Of a stretch of DNA of 64,000 bases, positions 51,221-60,499 are shown in pieces; the stretch's first letter is position 1; the number at the start of each line of letters is the position of its first letter. The notes under the pieces are model-generated. The model was given only the letters and a program-made list of their open reading frames with translations. It did not search any database and had not been told where the DNA came from. Origin of the DNA: Bacteroidetes bacterium GWF2_40_14 (GTDB taxonomy: Bacteria > Bacteroidota > Bacteroidia > Bacteroidales > UBA932); NCBI GenBank assembly GCA_001769195.1, contig MEOK01000001.1, positions 62,001-126,000 on the forward strand, given 5' to 3'. The position numbers and the translations under genes are program-made.

Positions 51221-52498
51221 ATGAATATTTTGACGCTAATTACACTTATTGTTCTGATAATTATCGGACTAATTCTGATATTTCCTCTTTATGCCATTGG
51301 CAACAGGATAAATTCATTGTATGAAAATTTATCCAGGCTGGAAACAAGACTTATTGATGATTTGAGATATCTACGAGAAGAGAGCACGAAGTCATCCAAG
51401 GAGAACAGAGGGGAACTCTCTGAGGCACTCAAACAGTTTTCTGATCAACTGTCTCAAAACATGAAGGCATTTCAGGATTCATCGGACAAAAGCTTTAATT
51501 TACTGACAGAGATTCAAAAGGAAAAACTGTCGCAAATTGAACAGCGGCAGAATGAGATGATCAAGAATACAGAAGACAAACTTGAAAAAATAAGAATAAC
51601 AGTTGAAGAGAAGTTGGAAAAGACACTTAGTGAGAGACTAGGGCAAAGTTTTGAGACTGTTGGCAAGCAACTAATTGAGGTTCAGAAGGGACTAGGAGAA
51701 ATGCAGATACTGGCTCAGGATGTAGGTGGATTAAAGAGGGTGCTTAGTAATGTAAAGATGAGGGGAGGGATAGGAGAGGTGCAACTATCCATGTTGCTTG
51801 AGCAAATACTTGCCCCGGAGCAATATGAATCCAATGTAAGAACAAAGCCGAGTGGAAAAGACTTTGTTGAATTTGCCATAAAACTTCCTGGAAAAGATGA
51901 CCAGAACAACCAGATATGGTTACCGATAGATGCAAAGTTTCCAAAAGAGGTCTACGAATCACTGCAGGAAGCTTATGATACAGGAGATATTATAAAAATA
52001 GAACAAGAGCAGAAGACTATGGACAATGCCATAAAAAAGATGGCAAAAGATATCCATGACAAGTATGTTGACCCTCCTTACACTACCGACTTTGCAATCA
52101 TGTTCCTCCCTTTTGAGGGAATTTATGCGGAGGTGGTACGTAAAGCTTCTCTTCTTGAAGAACTTCAGCAAAAGTACAAGGTTATAGTTACTGGGCCCAC
52201 TACTCTTGCAGCAATCCTGAACAGTCTGCAGATGGGCTTCAGGACTTTGGCAATAGAGAAGAGAAGTAGTGAAGTCTGGAAGGTTCTGGGAGCTGTAAAG
52301 ACTGAATTCGAATCGTTCGGTGGCCTTCTGCAGAAGGCTCAGAAAAATATTCAGGGAGGTCTTGACGATATCGACAAACTCGTTGGTACAAGGACAAACG
52401 CTATCCGCAGAAAGTTAAAAGGAGTGGAGTCTCTCGATGAAGAGAGCTCCAGAATGATTCTGGGAGATGGTGAAAAACTGATTATAGATGATGAGTGA
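51221..52498 (+). CDS. rmuC: DNA recombination protein RmuC
   Basis: A 425-residue RmuC: an N-terminal membrane helix (residues ~5-26), a long coiled coil (about 30-160) and the conserved nuclease-like domain with VKMRGGIGEVQLSMLLEQIL, WLPIDAKFPKEVYESL and DFAIMFLPFEGIYAEV. RmuC limits inversion at short inverted repeats in E. coli and has been linked to foreign DNA defence; its mechanism is not fully known. It diverges from the MarR-hdr operon and converges on carB with 11 bp between the stops. Confidence 0.93.
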   Translation: MNILTLITLIVLIIIGLILIFPLYAIGNRINSLYENLSRLETRLIDDLRYLREESTKSSKENRGELSEALKQFSDQLSQNMKAFQDSSDKSFNLLTEIQKEKLSQIEQRQNEMIKNTEDKLEKIRITVEEKLEKTLSERLGQSFETVGKQLIEVQKGLGEMQILAQDVGGLKRVLSNVKMRGGIGEVQLSMLLEQILAPEQYESNVRTKPSGKDFVEFAIKLPGKDDQNNQIWLPIDAKFPKEVYESLQEAYDTGDIIKIEQEQKTMDNAIKKMAKDIHDKYVDPPYTTDFAIMFLPFEGIYAEVVRKASLLEELQQKYKVIVTGPTTLAAILNSLQMGFRTLAIEKRSSEVWKVLGAVKTEFESFGGLLQKAQKNIQGGLDDIDKLVGTRTNAIRRKLKGVESLDEESSRMILGDGEKLIIDDE

Positions 52499-52521
52499 TA
52501 TATATCATTTCAAGATATATA
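52499..52521. terminator. Short inverted repeat between convergent rmuC and carB
   Basis: TATATATC and GATATATA (8 bp arms, 7-base loop) lie just after the rmuC stop and overlap the carB stop codon. Almost all pairs are A-T, so any terminator activity would be weak. Confidence 0.3.
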
Positions 52522-55500
52522 CTCATCCCAACTTTTAATCTGAATATCTTCAATTGCTATTGTACAAAATGCAAATATAAATGCCGATGCAAGTCTGGCA
52601 TTGGTAATAAGCGGAATATTAAAATCAACGGCAGTCCTTCTTATCTTGTATCCATTATCCAGTTCTTCCTGTGTAAGGTTTTTGGGTATATTTATTACCA
52701 GATCAATTTTCTTTTCCTGAAGCATTTTTATTGCCTGTGGTTCAAGCGTAGGTTCGCTTGGCCAGTAAACCAGTTCTGCAGGAATATTATTGTCAATAAG
52801 GTATTTATAAGAGCCCCCAGTTGCATATAGGTTATATCCTTTTTCTGCCAGTAGTTTAGCAGCTGCAAGCATGTCAGCCTTCTGTCTGGCATCTCCGGTA
52901 GATAGAAGTATGTTTTTTTTAGGAATCTTGTATCCGACAGATAACATCGACTTTAAAACAGCCTCGTTTGTATCATCACCTATACAGCCAACTTCGCCTG
53001 TAGAAGCCATGTCCACTCCGAGTACAGGGTCAGCCTTCTGTAGACGTGAAAATGAAAACTGAGAAGCTTTAATGCCTACATAATCAAGATCAAACGCATT
53101 CTTGGAAGGAGCCTTTACATCTTCGCCAATCATGACCTGAGTAGCAAGTTCAATAAAATTGATTTTAAGAACTTTTGATACAAAAGGGAAGCTTCTTGAT
53201 GCTCTCAGATTGCATTCTATCACCTTAATATCGTTTTCCTTAGCCAGGAACTGAATATTGAATGGCCCCGTAATGTTAAGCTCCTCAGCTATTTTCTTTG
53301 CAATTTTTTTGATTCTTCTGGCAGTCTCAACATAAAGCTTCTGTGGCGGAAACTGAATTGTTGCATCCCCCGAGTGCACTCCTGCAAATTCTATATGTTC
53401 AGAAATGGCATATGCAACCATATTGCCTTTATTGGCAACAGCATCAATCTCAATCTCTTTTGCGTTCTGTATGAATTCTGAAACAACTACCGGGTGTTTT
53501 TTGGATACATTTGCAGCAAGTGTAAGAAACTGTTCCAATTCAGCATTATTTGAACACACATTCATAGCAGCACCTGAAAGTACGTATGATGGCCTTACCA
53601 GAACGGGAAATCCTACAACATCTACAAAATCATTAACCTCAGAAAGCGTGGTCAACTCTTTCCATCTAGGCTGGTCAATCAGAAGTCTGTCAAGCATAGA
53701 AGAGAATTTATGTCTGTCTTCTGCATTATCTATACTTGTGGCTGTTGTACCAAGAAGCTGCACACCGGATTTGTCTAGTTTAAGAGCAAGATTATTAGGT
53801 ATTTGACCCCCTACAGATACAATCATGCCATGAGGATTCTCCAGTTCATAAATATCCATCACTCTTTCATAGGTAAGCTCGTCAAAGTATAGTCGGTCAC
53901 ACATATCATAGTCAGTGGATACAGTCTCAGGATTATAGTTTATCATTACCCCTCTCCATCCACTTTTTCTGATTGTGAGCAGTGCATTTACACTGCACCA
54001 GTCAAACTCTACTGAGCTTCCAATTCGGTATGCTCCAGACCCTAAAACTATAATAGACTTATGGTCACCAAGATAATTGACATCATTGTGAGTTCCGTTA
54101 TAGGTAAGATAAAGGTAATTAGTCTGAGCAGGATACTCTGCTGCTAGGGTGTCAATTTGTTTCACAACAGGTACTATTTTCAGCTCTTTTCTGAATGTCC
54201 TTACCATTGCTGCCGCCTCATCAACATCAATTCTGTCCTTATATAATAATCTTCCAATCTGAAAGTCAGAAAATCCTTGATTTTTAGATCTCTTCAGAAG
54301 ATCATAGCTTAAGGCATCCAGAGTGTCTATTTTGGCTAATTCTTTGGATGTCAGTACTATTGTATATAATTTATCCAGGAACCATCTGTCAATTTTTGTC
54401 AGTTCCTGAATCTGTTCTACGGTGTACCCTTTTTGAAATGCCTTTGAAATGACAAATATCCTGTTGTCAGTAGGTTCTCTCAATGCTTTATCAATGTCAT
54501 CCACAGTTATTTCCCTGTTTGCAACAAAACCATGAGCACCCTGACCAATCATCCGCAGACCTTTCTGAATTGCCTCTTCAAAACTACGACCAATGGCCAT
54601 TACTTCTCCGACGCTCTTCATGCTTGATCCAATTTCCCTTGAAACGCCTTGAAATTTAGAAAGATCCCATCTAGGAATCTTACATACAATATAATCCAGT
54701 GCAGGTTCGAAAAAAGCAGGAGTGGTCTTTGTTACTGAGTTTTTCAGATCGAACAATCCATATCCTAAACCTAATTTTGCTGCAACGAATGCTAATGGAT
54801 AACCAGTTGCTTTAGAGGCAAGTGCAGATGATCTGCTCAACCGGGCATTCACCTCAATAACTCTATAGTCCTCAGAAAGAGGGTCAAATGCATACTGAAC
54901 ATTACATTCACCAACTATACCTATGTGCCTTACAATTTTTATTGCCAGTTCCCTCAGTAAATGATACTCACTATTTGTAAGTGTCTGAGATGGCGCAACA
55001 ACAATACTTTCACCAGTATGTATTCCCAATGGATCGAAGTTCTCCATGTTGCAAACGGTGATGCAATTATCAAACCTGTCCCTTACAACTTCATATTCAA
55101 TCTCCTTCCAACCCTTAAGAGATTTCTCAACCAATACTTGAGATGAATAAGAAAATGCCTTAACAGCAAGCATATTGAGCTCAGATTCATTATCACAAAA
55201 ACCACTCCCTAATCCACCCAACGCATATGCTGCCCTGAGAATGACCGGGTACCCGAGGTTCTTTGCTGCTTCTCTTGCATCCTCGAGATTTTCAACTGCA
55301 TGGCTTTTAATGGTCTTAACCGAAATCTGATCAAGCTTTTTTACAAAAAGTTCTCTGTCCTCGGTGTCCATAATTGCCTGTACGGGTGTACCAAGCACTT
55401 TTAGATTATACTTATCAAAAACTCCTGCCCTATAGAGCTCAACCCCGCAGTTAAGAGCAGTCTGCCCTCCAAATGCCAGCAGGATACCCTGAGGTTTCTC

Positions 55501-55734
55501 TTTCTTTATAACAGCTTCTACAAAATGGGGAGTAACCGGTAAAAAATATATTTTATCTGCAACATCTTCAGATGTTTGCACGGTTGCAATGTTCGGATTT
55601 ATCAAAACAGTCTCTATTCCCTCTTCCTTTAATGCTTTTAAAGCCTGAGATCCGGAATAATCAAATTCGCCTGCTTCACCAATCTTTAGTGCTCCTGATC
55701 CCAGAAGCAGAACTTTCTTTATACTTGTATCCAT
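52510..55734 (-). CDS. carB: Carbamoyl-phosphate synthase large subunit
   Basis: A 1074-residue CarB with duplicated ATP-grasp halves: LLLGSGALKIGEAGEFDYSG at the N-terminus and VLGSGAYRIGSSVEFDW near residue 560 are the paired signatures, and EVNARLSRSSALASKATGYPLA is the metal/ATP-binding block. The C-terminal MGS-like allosteric domain starts around 940. It makes carbamoyl phosphate from bicarbonate, glutamine-derived ammonia and two ATP, for arginine and pyrimidine synthesis. It follows carA by 9 bp, and the short C-terminal end is normal. Confidence 0.97.
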   Translation of the reverse strand: MDTSIKKVLLLGSGALKIGEAGEFDYSGSQALKALKEEGIETVLINPNIATVQTSEDVADKIYFLPVTPHFVEAVIKKEKPQGILLAFGGQTALNCGVELYRAGVFDKYNLKVLGTPVQAIMDTEDRELFVKKLDQISVKTIKSHAVENLEDAREAAKNLGYPVILRAAYALGGLGSGFCDNESELNMLAVKAFSYSSQVLVEKSLKGWKEIEYEVVRDRFDNCITVCNMENFDPLGIHTGESIVVAPSQTLTNSEYHLLRELAIKIVRHIGIVGECNVQYAFDPLSEDYRVIEVNARLSRSSALASKATGYPLAFVAAKLGLGYGLFDLKNSVTKTTPAFFEPALDYIVCKIPRWDLSKFQGVSREIGSSMKSVGEVMAIGRSFEEAIQKGLRMIGQGAHGFVANREITVDDIDKALREPTDNRIFVISKAFQKGYTVEQIQELTKIDRWFLDKLYTIVLTSKELAKIDTLDALSYDLLKRSKNQGFSDFQIGRLLYKDRIDVDEAAAMVRTFRKELKIVPVVKQIDTLAAEYPAQTNYLYLTYNGTHNDVNYLGDHKSIIVLGSGAYRIGSSVEFDWCSVNALLTIRKSGWRGVMINYNPETVSTDYDMCDRLYFDELTYERVMDIYELENPHGMIVSVGGQIPNNLALKLDKSGVQLLGTTATSIDNAEDRHKFSSMLDRLLIDQPRWKELTTLSEVNDFVDVVGFPVLVRPSYVLSGAAMNVCSNNAELEQFLTLAANVSKKHPVVVSEFIQNAKEIEIDAVANKGNMVAYAISEHIEFAGVHSGDATIQFPPQKLYVETARRIKKIAKKIAEELNITGPFNIQFLAKENDIKVIECNLRASRSFPFVSKVLKINFIELATQVMIGEDVKAPSKNAFDLDYVGIKASQFSFSRLQKADPVLGVDMASTGEVGCIGDDTNEAVLKSMLSVGYKIPKKNILLSTGDARQKADMLAAAKLLAEKGYNLYATGGSYKYLIDNNIPAELVYWPSEPTLEPQAIKMLQEKKIDLVINIPKNLTQEELDNGYKIRRTAVDFNIPLITNARLASAFIFAFCTIAIEDIQIKSWDEYIS

Positions 55735-55743
55735 AGCTTTAAT

Positions 55744-56814
55744 TTACAGTAATTTAATAAAATCATCAAAAAGGAATTCAGTATCAGTCGGGCCGCTTGA
55801 TGCCTCAGGATGAAACTGGCATGAAAAGAAGGGTTTACTTTTGTGGCGGATACCTTCGTTAGTTCCATCATTCATATTTGTAAAAAGAGGTTCCCACTCT
55901 TTACCAAGTGTAGCGTCATCAACCGCATATCCGTGATTCTGAGATGTGATGAAACATCTGTCTGTACCTGCCATCCGGACAGGCTGATTGTGGCTTCTGT
56001 GGCCATATTTCATTTTAAAGGTATTTGCCCCGGTTGCTTTTGCCATCAGTTGATTTCCCATACATATGCCAAAAATCGGGATATCATTGTCAAAGGCTCT
56101 CTTTATATTGTTTACTGCTGTTGTACAAAAGTCTGGATTTCCGGGACCATTGGAAATAAACAACCCATCGTATTCAATCTGGCTAAAATTGTAGTCCCAC
56201 GGTACTCTTATCACTTCCACTCCACGTTTGACAAGGCATCTGATTATATTGTGCTTGACACCACAGTCAACCAAAACAATTTTTTTGGATCCTGAGCCGT
56301 ATTTAATAACCTCTTTGCAGCTTACAACGTCTACCTGATTAATAATATTAGGATCTTCAAACCCCTCTAAAAAGGTACCTTCCGGAAGTATTTTTCCAAG
56401 CATGGTGCCGCTCTCTCGAAGGACTTTTGTGAGTTCTCTTGTGTCTATACCAAAAATCCCCGGGATTTTAAATTCCTTGAGCCATGAATCAAGGCTCTTA
56501 GCAGCGTTCCAATGGCTGTAGTTAAAGGAATAATCAGATATTATAAGTCCCCTTACATGTATCTTTTCTGATTCGAAAAGTGAAGAGAGATTATCAATAA
56601 TTGTGTCATTTGGAACACCGTAGTTTCCAACCAAGGGATATGACACACACAAAATTTGCCCCGAATATGAAGGATCTGTCAGACTCTCCGGATAACCTAC
56701 CATTGCAGTAGAAAAAACGACCTCACCATCAATGGCTTGGTCGTACCCAAATGAGAATCCTCTAAATTCTGCACCACTTTCGAGGAGAAGTGTTGCTGGT
56801 TTACTATCGCCCAT
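55744..56814 (-). CDS. carA: Carbamoyl-phosphate synthase small subunit (glutaminase)
   Basis: About 356 residues from ATG 56814 (MGDSKPATLLLESGAEFRG). An in-frame start further upstream (56886) is rejected because it lies beyond the -7 box at 56849-56856 and inside the preceding terminator. The class I glutamine amidotransferase domain has the nucleophile in FGICMGNQLM and His-Glu in CQFHPEASSGP. It hydrolyses glutamine and channels ammonia to CarB. The pair is transcribed from its own promoter, as in many Bacteroidota; no arginine-type leader peptide was seen. Confidence 0.96.
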   Translation of the reverse strand: MGDSKPATLLLESGAEFRGFSFGYDQAIDGEVVFSTAMVGYPESLTDPSYSGQILCVSYPLVGNYGVPNDTIIDNLSSLFESEKIHVRGLIISDYSFNYSHWNAAKSLDSWLKEFKIPGIFGIDTRELTKVLRESGTMLGKILPEGTFLEGFEDPNIINQVDVVSCKEVIKYGSGSKKIVLVDCGVKHNIIRCLVKRGVEVIRVPWDYNFSQIEYDGLFISNGPGNPDFCTTAVNNIKRAFDNDIPIFGICMGNQLMAKATGANTFKMKYGHRSHNQPVRMAGTDRCFITSQNHGYAVDDATLGKEWEPLFTNMNDGTNEGIRHKSKPFFSCQFHPEASSGPTDTEFLFDDFIKLL

Positions 56815-56848
56815 TATCAATTCGATTAAAATAATTTTACAAACTCGG

Positions 56849-56856
56849 CAAAGGTA
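56849..56856 (-). promoter_or_regulatory. -7 promoter box for carAB
   Basis: The minus strand reads TACCTTTG, an exact TAnnTTTG match, 34 bases before the carA ATG. It fixes the carA start and sits just downstream of the pepD terminator. Confidence 0.6.
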
Positions 56857-56872
56857 GGCATTCTTGAAGCAA

Positions 56873-56900
56873 AAAAAAAGGGGCAAAAGCCTCTTTTTTT
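56873..56900 (-). terminator. Intrinsic terminator after the ispG-pepD operon
   Basis: A 12-bp stem (A7 and GGGGC pairing with GCCTC and T7) closes on an AAAA/TTTT loop, with a run of T on the 3' side in the minus direction. It starts 22 bases after the C69 peptidase stop and isolates that operon from carAB. The A/T tracts on both sides may let it work in both directions. Confidence 0.75.
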
Positions 56901-56922
56901 AAATATCATAGCAAAGATTTGC

Positions 56923-58530
56923 CTACATGCCCCTGGCAAATATCGTCCATAACTCAGATTTAAGTTCTTGCCATCTCTGCATTGCCTGACTTGCAAAATT
57001 GTTTGTATAGTCAGTTAGAAAAACTTTCGCTTCCTGGGTTTTACCCTCTTTTATCAACTTTACAACAGTCTCTTCTACTAAAGGTGCTTGATTAAAAATC
57101 ATCTCTTCAAACTTTTTGATCTGAGGTTCAACAAGATTTCTGGTTCTGTCCCAATTAATTGTTGCAATTCTGTTTGATTCCCTGAATGACCATGCTGCAG
57201 CATCTTCTCTGTATCTCAACTGTCCGCAGATTCCAAAAGACTTTGGAAGGTACATAGTTCCTGAATAGATAGGTATTCTCGGGCTTTGGGCTGGGTTGTC
57301 AAATGCAAAGTAAGCTACACCACCAACTTCGTCGGGCAGCCAGTCCCTTAATTGAATTATATGCGAATATGCACATTGAATTACTGCAATGCTCCTTATT
57401 CTCTCTGTAACACCCGGTTTGATATTGTTGAGAAGAGAACGTATGTCATTGCTCATAAAATTTGATATGGGTCTTATCTTCTCCTTATACTCACCTTTAA
57501 CAGGGTCCCTTCTTGTAATCTCAACAGATAGATTTTTAGTCTGATCAAATTCCGTTCCCTCATAGGTTTGCCTGTATAGAGCCATTACATCTCTGACAGA
57601 TACCTTTTTATCGGGTTTAACCGAGAAAGGAAGCTCCTCAGAGTCAAGTTTTAAGCCAAGTGATGGAGCTAATGAATTTAACACAAAGTACTCACGGAAT
57701 GAAAATGGTTTACTGCCACTTACAATTTTCCAGAACACAAAATCAGATGTACCATCCCACAGTCCCAATCTCTTTGTTCTCTCGCGTATATCAGTGCTGT
57801 ACATAAATTTGTCTTTGTCTGCAAAATTCACCACTGATATCCTTGGAATGTTTGCCGATATGCCAATATGGTCGTCGGGGATTCTCTGAGCAACCCAAAT
57901 TGAACTTGGCTTTCCGGGACCGGATCCGAAAATTTCCAGGTGCCAGACCTCTTTCTTGTCAGCGATTGTAATGCACTCTCCGGAATCACCATATCCGTAA
58001 AGTTCGGCGAGTTTCCCTATAAGTTTCACAGCATCTCTTGCAGTTGTACACCTCTGAAGTGCTATTCTCTCAAGCTCTTCAATTGGGAAAAGGCCATTTT
58101 TATTTACCAGAGTGTCTTTACCAGTTATTGTAGTTTCTCCAATGGCAAGTTGCTTCTCATTCATACAAGGATATGCAGTGTTGAGATAGGCATAGGTTTC
58201 AGAAACTGCCGGTATTCTCCCTTTCTCTGTAACATTTCTCATGTCCCAGGCTTCTTCGTTGTGAAGGGTTCCCCAGTAAACAGGTTCTGTATCTCCGGCC
58301 TTGTAGCTCTTCCTTTGTGCAATTTCCAGCCATGTTCTGTAGTTGGAATCACAAGTATGGGCAGTCATAACAGAACCATCAGTACTTGCACCTTTTCCAA
58401 CCATTATTGATGTACAACTCTCGGTGTAATCAGAATCGTCAGGATTCACATAATAGGGAGAGTATTGGCAAAAAGCCATATTAACACTAAAGAAAAGTGT
58501 AGCTGCTAAAAGTAGTTTGTTGATTTTCAT
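56923..58530 (-). CDS. Secreted C69-family (PepD-type) dipeptidase
   Basis: A 535-residue Ntn-hydrolase-fold peptidase with a signal peptide (residues ~1-22, ending MAFCQ). The mature catalytic Cys is in YTESCTSIMVGKGAST near residue 40, followed by VMTAHTCDSNYRTW, the pattern of C69 dipeptidases. C-terminal segments such as YFAFDNPAQSPRIPIYSG match large Bacteroidota members. It would cleave dipeptides outside the cytoplasm, feeding amino acids to fermentation. It is the last gene of the rel-ispG operon, 13 bp after ispG, and ends at an intrinsic terminator. Confidence 0.92.
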   Translation of the reverse strand: MKINKLLLAATLFFSVNMAFCQYSPYYVNPDDSDYTESCTSIMVGKGASTDGSVMTAHTCDSNYRTWLEIAQRKSYKAGDTEPVYWGTLHNEEAWDMRNVTEKGRIPAVSETYAYLNTAYPCMNEKQLAIGETTITGKDTLVNKNGLFPIEELERIALQRCTTARDAVKLIGKLAELYGYGDSGECITIADKKEVWHLEIFGSGPGKPSSIWVAQRIPDDHIGISANIPRISVVNFADKDKFMYSTDIRERTKRLGLWDGTSDFVFWKIVSGSKPFSFREYFVLNSLAPSLGLKLDSEELPFSVKPDKKVSVRDVMALYRQTYEGTEFDQTKNLSVEITRRDPVKGEYKEKIRPISNFMSNDIRSLLNNIKPGVTERIRSIAVIQCAYSHIIQLRDWLPDEVGGVAYFAFDNPAQSPRIPIYSGTMYLPKSFGICGQLRYREDAAAWSFRESNRIATINWDRTRNLVEPQIKKFEEMIFNQAPLVEETVVKLIKEGKTQEAKVFLTDYTNNFASQAMQRWQELKSELWTIFARGM

Positions 58531-58543
58531 TAGATTATTTTTA

Positions 58544-59890
58544 TTATATTTTATCTGATTTATTTTGAATGTCCTCTTCTATAATCTTTAGCAAAATGTC
58601 TATTGCCTCATTCTCGGGAACTGCTCTAAATACAGGAACCCTCCCTTTATAGATACTCACCTTGTTACGACTTTCACCAACGTAACCATAATCAGCGTCA
58701 GCCATCTCTCCGGGTCCGTTAACGATACATCCCATTACTGCAATGTTATAGCCGGTTAAATGAGCTGTCCGTCTTTTAACCTCATTGAAAACAGTTTCCA
58801 GGTTGAAAGTTGTCCTTCCGCATCCAGGACAAGCAATATATTCCGGTTTGCTGAACACTCTTCTCGATGCCTGAAGTAACTCATCCCTGAATCTTGAAAT
58901 ATCGCTTTTTTCATATTTCTCATCACAAACAAGCTGGATTTCAATGTCATCTATTTTTTTATCAAGTAACAATGGTCCAAAATCGCACGATGCAGATAAT
59001 ATGAAATCTGACCATGTTTTGCATTTATATGATAATCTGCAAACGACAGGATTTGATCCAATGATATCGAAAGGTATTTCTGCTTTGTTTTTTCTAAATT
59101 CAAACGAGTAATCGGCAATGAACCTCGCAACAGGTAACTCATTTTCAGGATCTTCTGTCAAAGAGACCCTGATAGTGTCGCCAATACCATAATTAAGAAG
59201 CGATGCAATACCAACTGCCGATTTTATCCTGCCGTATTCTCCATTACCTGCTTCAGTAACTCCAAGATGGAGTGGAAAAGCCAATCCTGTTTTTTTAAAT
59301 TCATCCTGCAGTAGTCTGTATGCTTGTGCCATGACCAAGGTATTGCTGGATTTCAATGATATGACTATCTGGTCAAAATTGTTGCTCAAAGCCATTTTAA
59401 TCCATTCTATAGCAGACTCTTTCATACCCGCCGGAGTATCGCCGTGCTTTTCAATAATCCTATCTCCCAGAGAACCGTGATTAATTCCTATTCTAAGAGC
59501 AGTTCCATGTTGCTTGCATATGTCCGTCAGTTCTACAAATCGTTTGGTAGCCAGAGTGTGATCTTTACTGAAATTTCCAGGATTTATCCTTACTTTATCT
59601 GCGACCATTGCTGCAGCCTTGGCAACATCAGGAGAAAAATGAACATCAGCTACAAGAGGTGTATGAATGCCCTTTTTCCTAAGCATCTCCTTAATAACTT
59701 TCAATGCTTCAACCTCCTTGTACCCCTGAGTTGTCAGACGGATAATCTCGGCTCCGGCAATACTGAGCTTTACGCATTGTTCAAACGAAGCATCAATATC
59801 CTGTGTGGGAGTATTGCACATAGTCTGAATGACTATATGGCTGTTGTCGCCTATCAGTACACTTCCAGCTTTTACAACAGTTTTTCTCAT
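58544..59890 (-). CDS. ispG: 4-hydroxy-3-methylbut-2-enyl diphosphate synthase with intermediate-size insertion
   Basis: A 448-residue IspG. The TIM-barrel part has IQTMCNTPTQDIDAS, PLVADVHFSPDVA and KVRINPGNF; the C-terminal [4Fe-4S] domain has Cys354 and Cys357 in ACPGCGRT and Cys388 in VMGCIVNGPGE. It reduces methylerythritol cyclodiphosphate to HMBPP in the MEP isoprenoid pathway. Between residues ~262 and 350 is an extra ~90-residue segment; classic two-domain enzymes have only a short linker there, while most Bacteroidota and plant enzymes carry a much larger A* domain. The gene lies 3 bp after the outer-membrane protein gene and 13 bp before pepD. Confidence 0.95.
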   Translation of the reverse strand: MRKTVVKAGSVLIGDNSHIVIQTMCNTPTQDIDASFEQCVKLSIAGAEIIRLTTQGYKEVEALKVIKEMLRKKGIHTPLVADVHFSPDVAKAAAMVADKVRINPGNFSKDHTLATKRFVELTDICKQHGTALRIGINHGSLGDRIIEKHGDTPAGMKESAIEWIKMALSNNFDQIVISLKSSNTLVMAQAYRLLQDEFKKTGLAFPLHLGVTEAGNGEYGRIKSAVGIASLLNYGIGDTIRVSLTEDPENELPVARFIADYSFEFRKNKAEIPFDIIGSNPVVCRLSYKCKTWSDFILSASCDFGPLLLDKKIDDIEIQLVCDEKYEKSDISRFRDELLQASRRVFSKPEYIACPGCGRTTFNLETVFNEVKRRTAHLTGYNIAVMGCIVNGPGEMADADYGYVGESRNKVSIYKGRVPVFRAVPENEAIDILLKIIEEDIQNKSDKI

Positions 59891-59893
59891 ATT

Positions 59894-60499
59894 TTACAAA
59901 TGTAGGTAAAGAGCAAGACTTAACAGTAACTGATGTGGATAGGAGAACTGAAGGTCAGTATCACTGAATTTCCTTGGATTATACAGATAGGAGAGAGAAT
60001 ACTGATAGTTTCCTTCCAGATGAAGTTCCAAGGGTTTAAAAACAAACGCTAACCCTCCACCTGCTATGAAACCATAATCAAGTCTCAGGTCAGAGGAGTC
60101 AAAAGCTTGGTTACTTGCCATTCTGTAGCCCATAAAGCCACCCAGATTTATTAAAAAACGCATTTTCCAGAAATCAATATGGAACTGCGAGACGAGTGGA
60201 ATCTCATAGCAAGTAAGTCGTGTTTCGGTATCATCTATACGGTATGCCTGCTCCTGGTAAGAAAACGACGCCTGAAAACCAAAATATGGCATTGTTTTCC
60301 ATAAATCGTGGTAATATAAGTAGACAAGAGAATAGTTTTTAAAAGTAGTAACACTCACCTCATTCATTGTTGGTTTGAAATCAACTCCGCTTATATTATA
60401 TGCGGCTTTGAAGCCTATAAGGTGCTCCTTCATCTGACCATATAGAGGAGATATTGAAAAGGTTAGTATCAGTAATATTGAAATTATTATTTTTTTCAT
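59894..60499 (-). CDS. Small outer-membrane beta-barrel protein (PorT-like size)
   Basis: A 201-residue exported protein with a signal peptide (residues 1-21, ending LYGQ). The remainder shows alternating hydrophobic strands ending in aromatic residues, e.g. GGFMGYRMAS, YGFIAGGGLAFVF and a final LLLSLALYLHL, as in 8-stranded outer-membrane barrels of Bacteroidota. No specific function is recognisable. It overlaps the Ig-lipoprotein gene upstream by four bases (ATGA) and precedes ispG by 3 bp. Confidence 0.78.
   Translation of the reverse strand: MKKIIISILLILTFSISPLYGQMKEHLIGFKAAYNISGVDFKPTMNEVSVTTFKNYSLVYLYYHDLWKTMPYFGFQASFSYQEQAYRIDDTETRLTCYEIPLVSQFHIDFWKMRFLINLGGFMGYRMASNQAFDSSDLRLDYGFIAGGGLAFVFKPLELHLEGNYQYSLSYLYNPRKFSDTDLQFSYPHQLLLSLALYLHL

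Noticed and set aside
55843-56295. 150-codon open frame antisense to carA
   Set aside because: The carA glutaminase motifs occupy the same DNA; the antisense product is Cys/His-rich noise.
57940-58410. 156-codon open frame antisense to the C69 dipeptidase gene
   Set aside because: No domain, no promoter; the opposite strand encodes a complete secreted peptidase.
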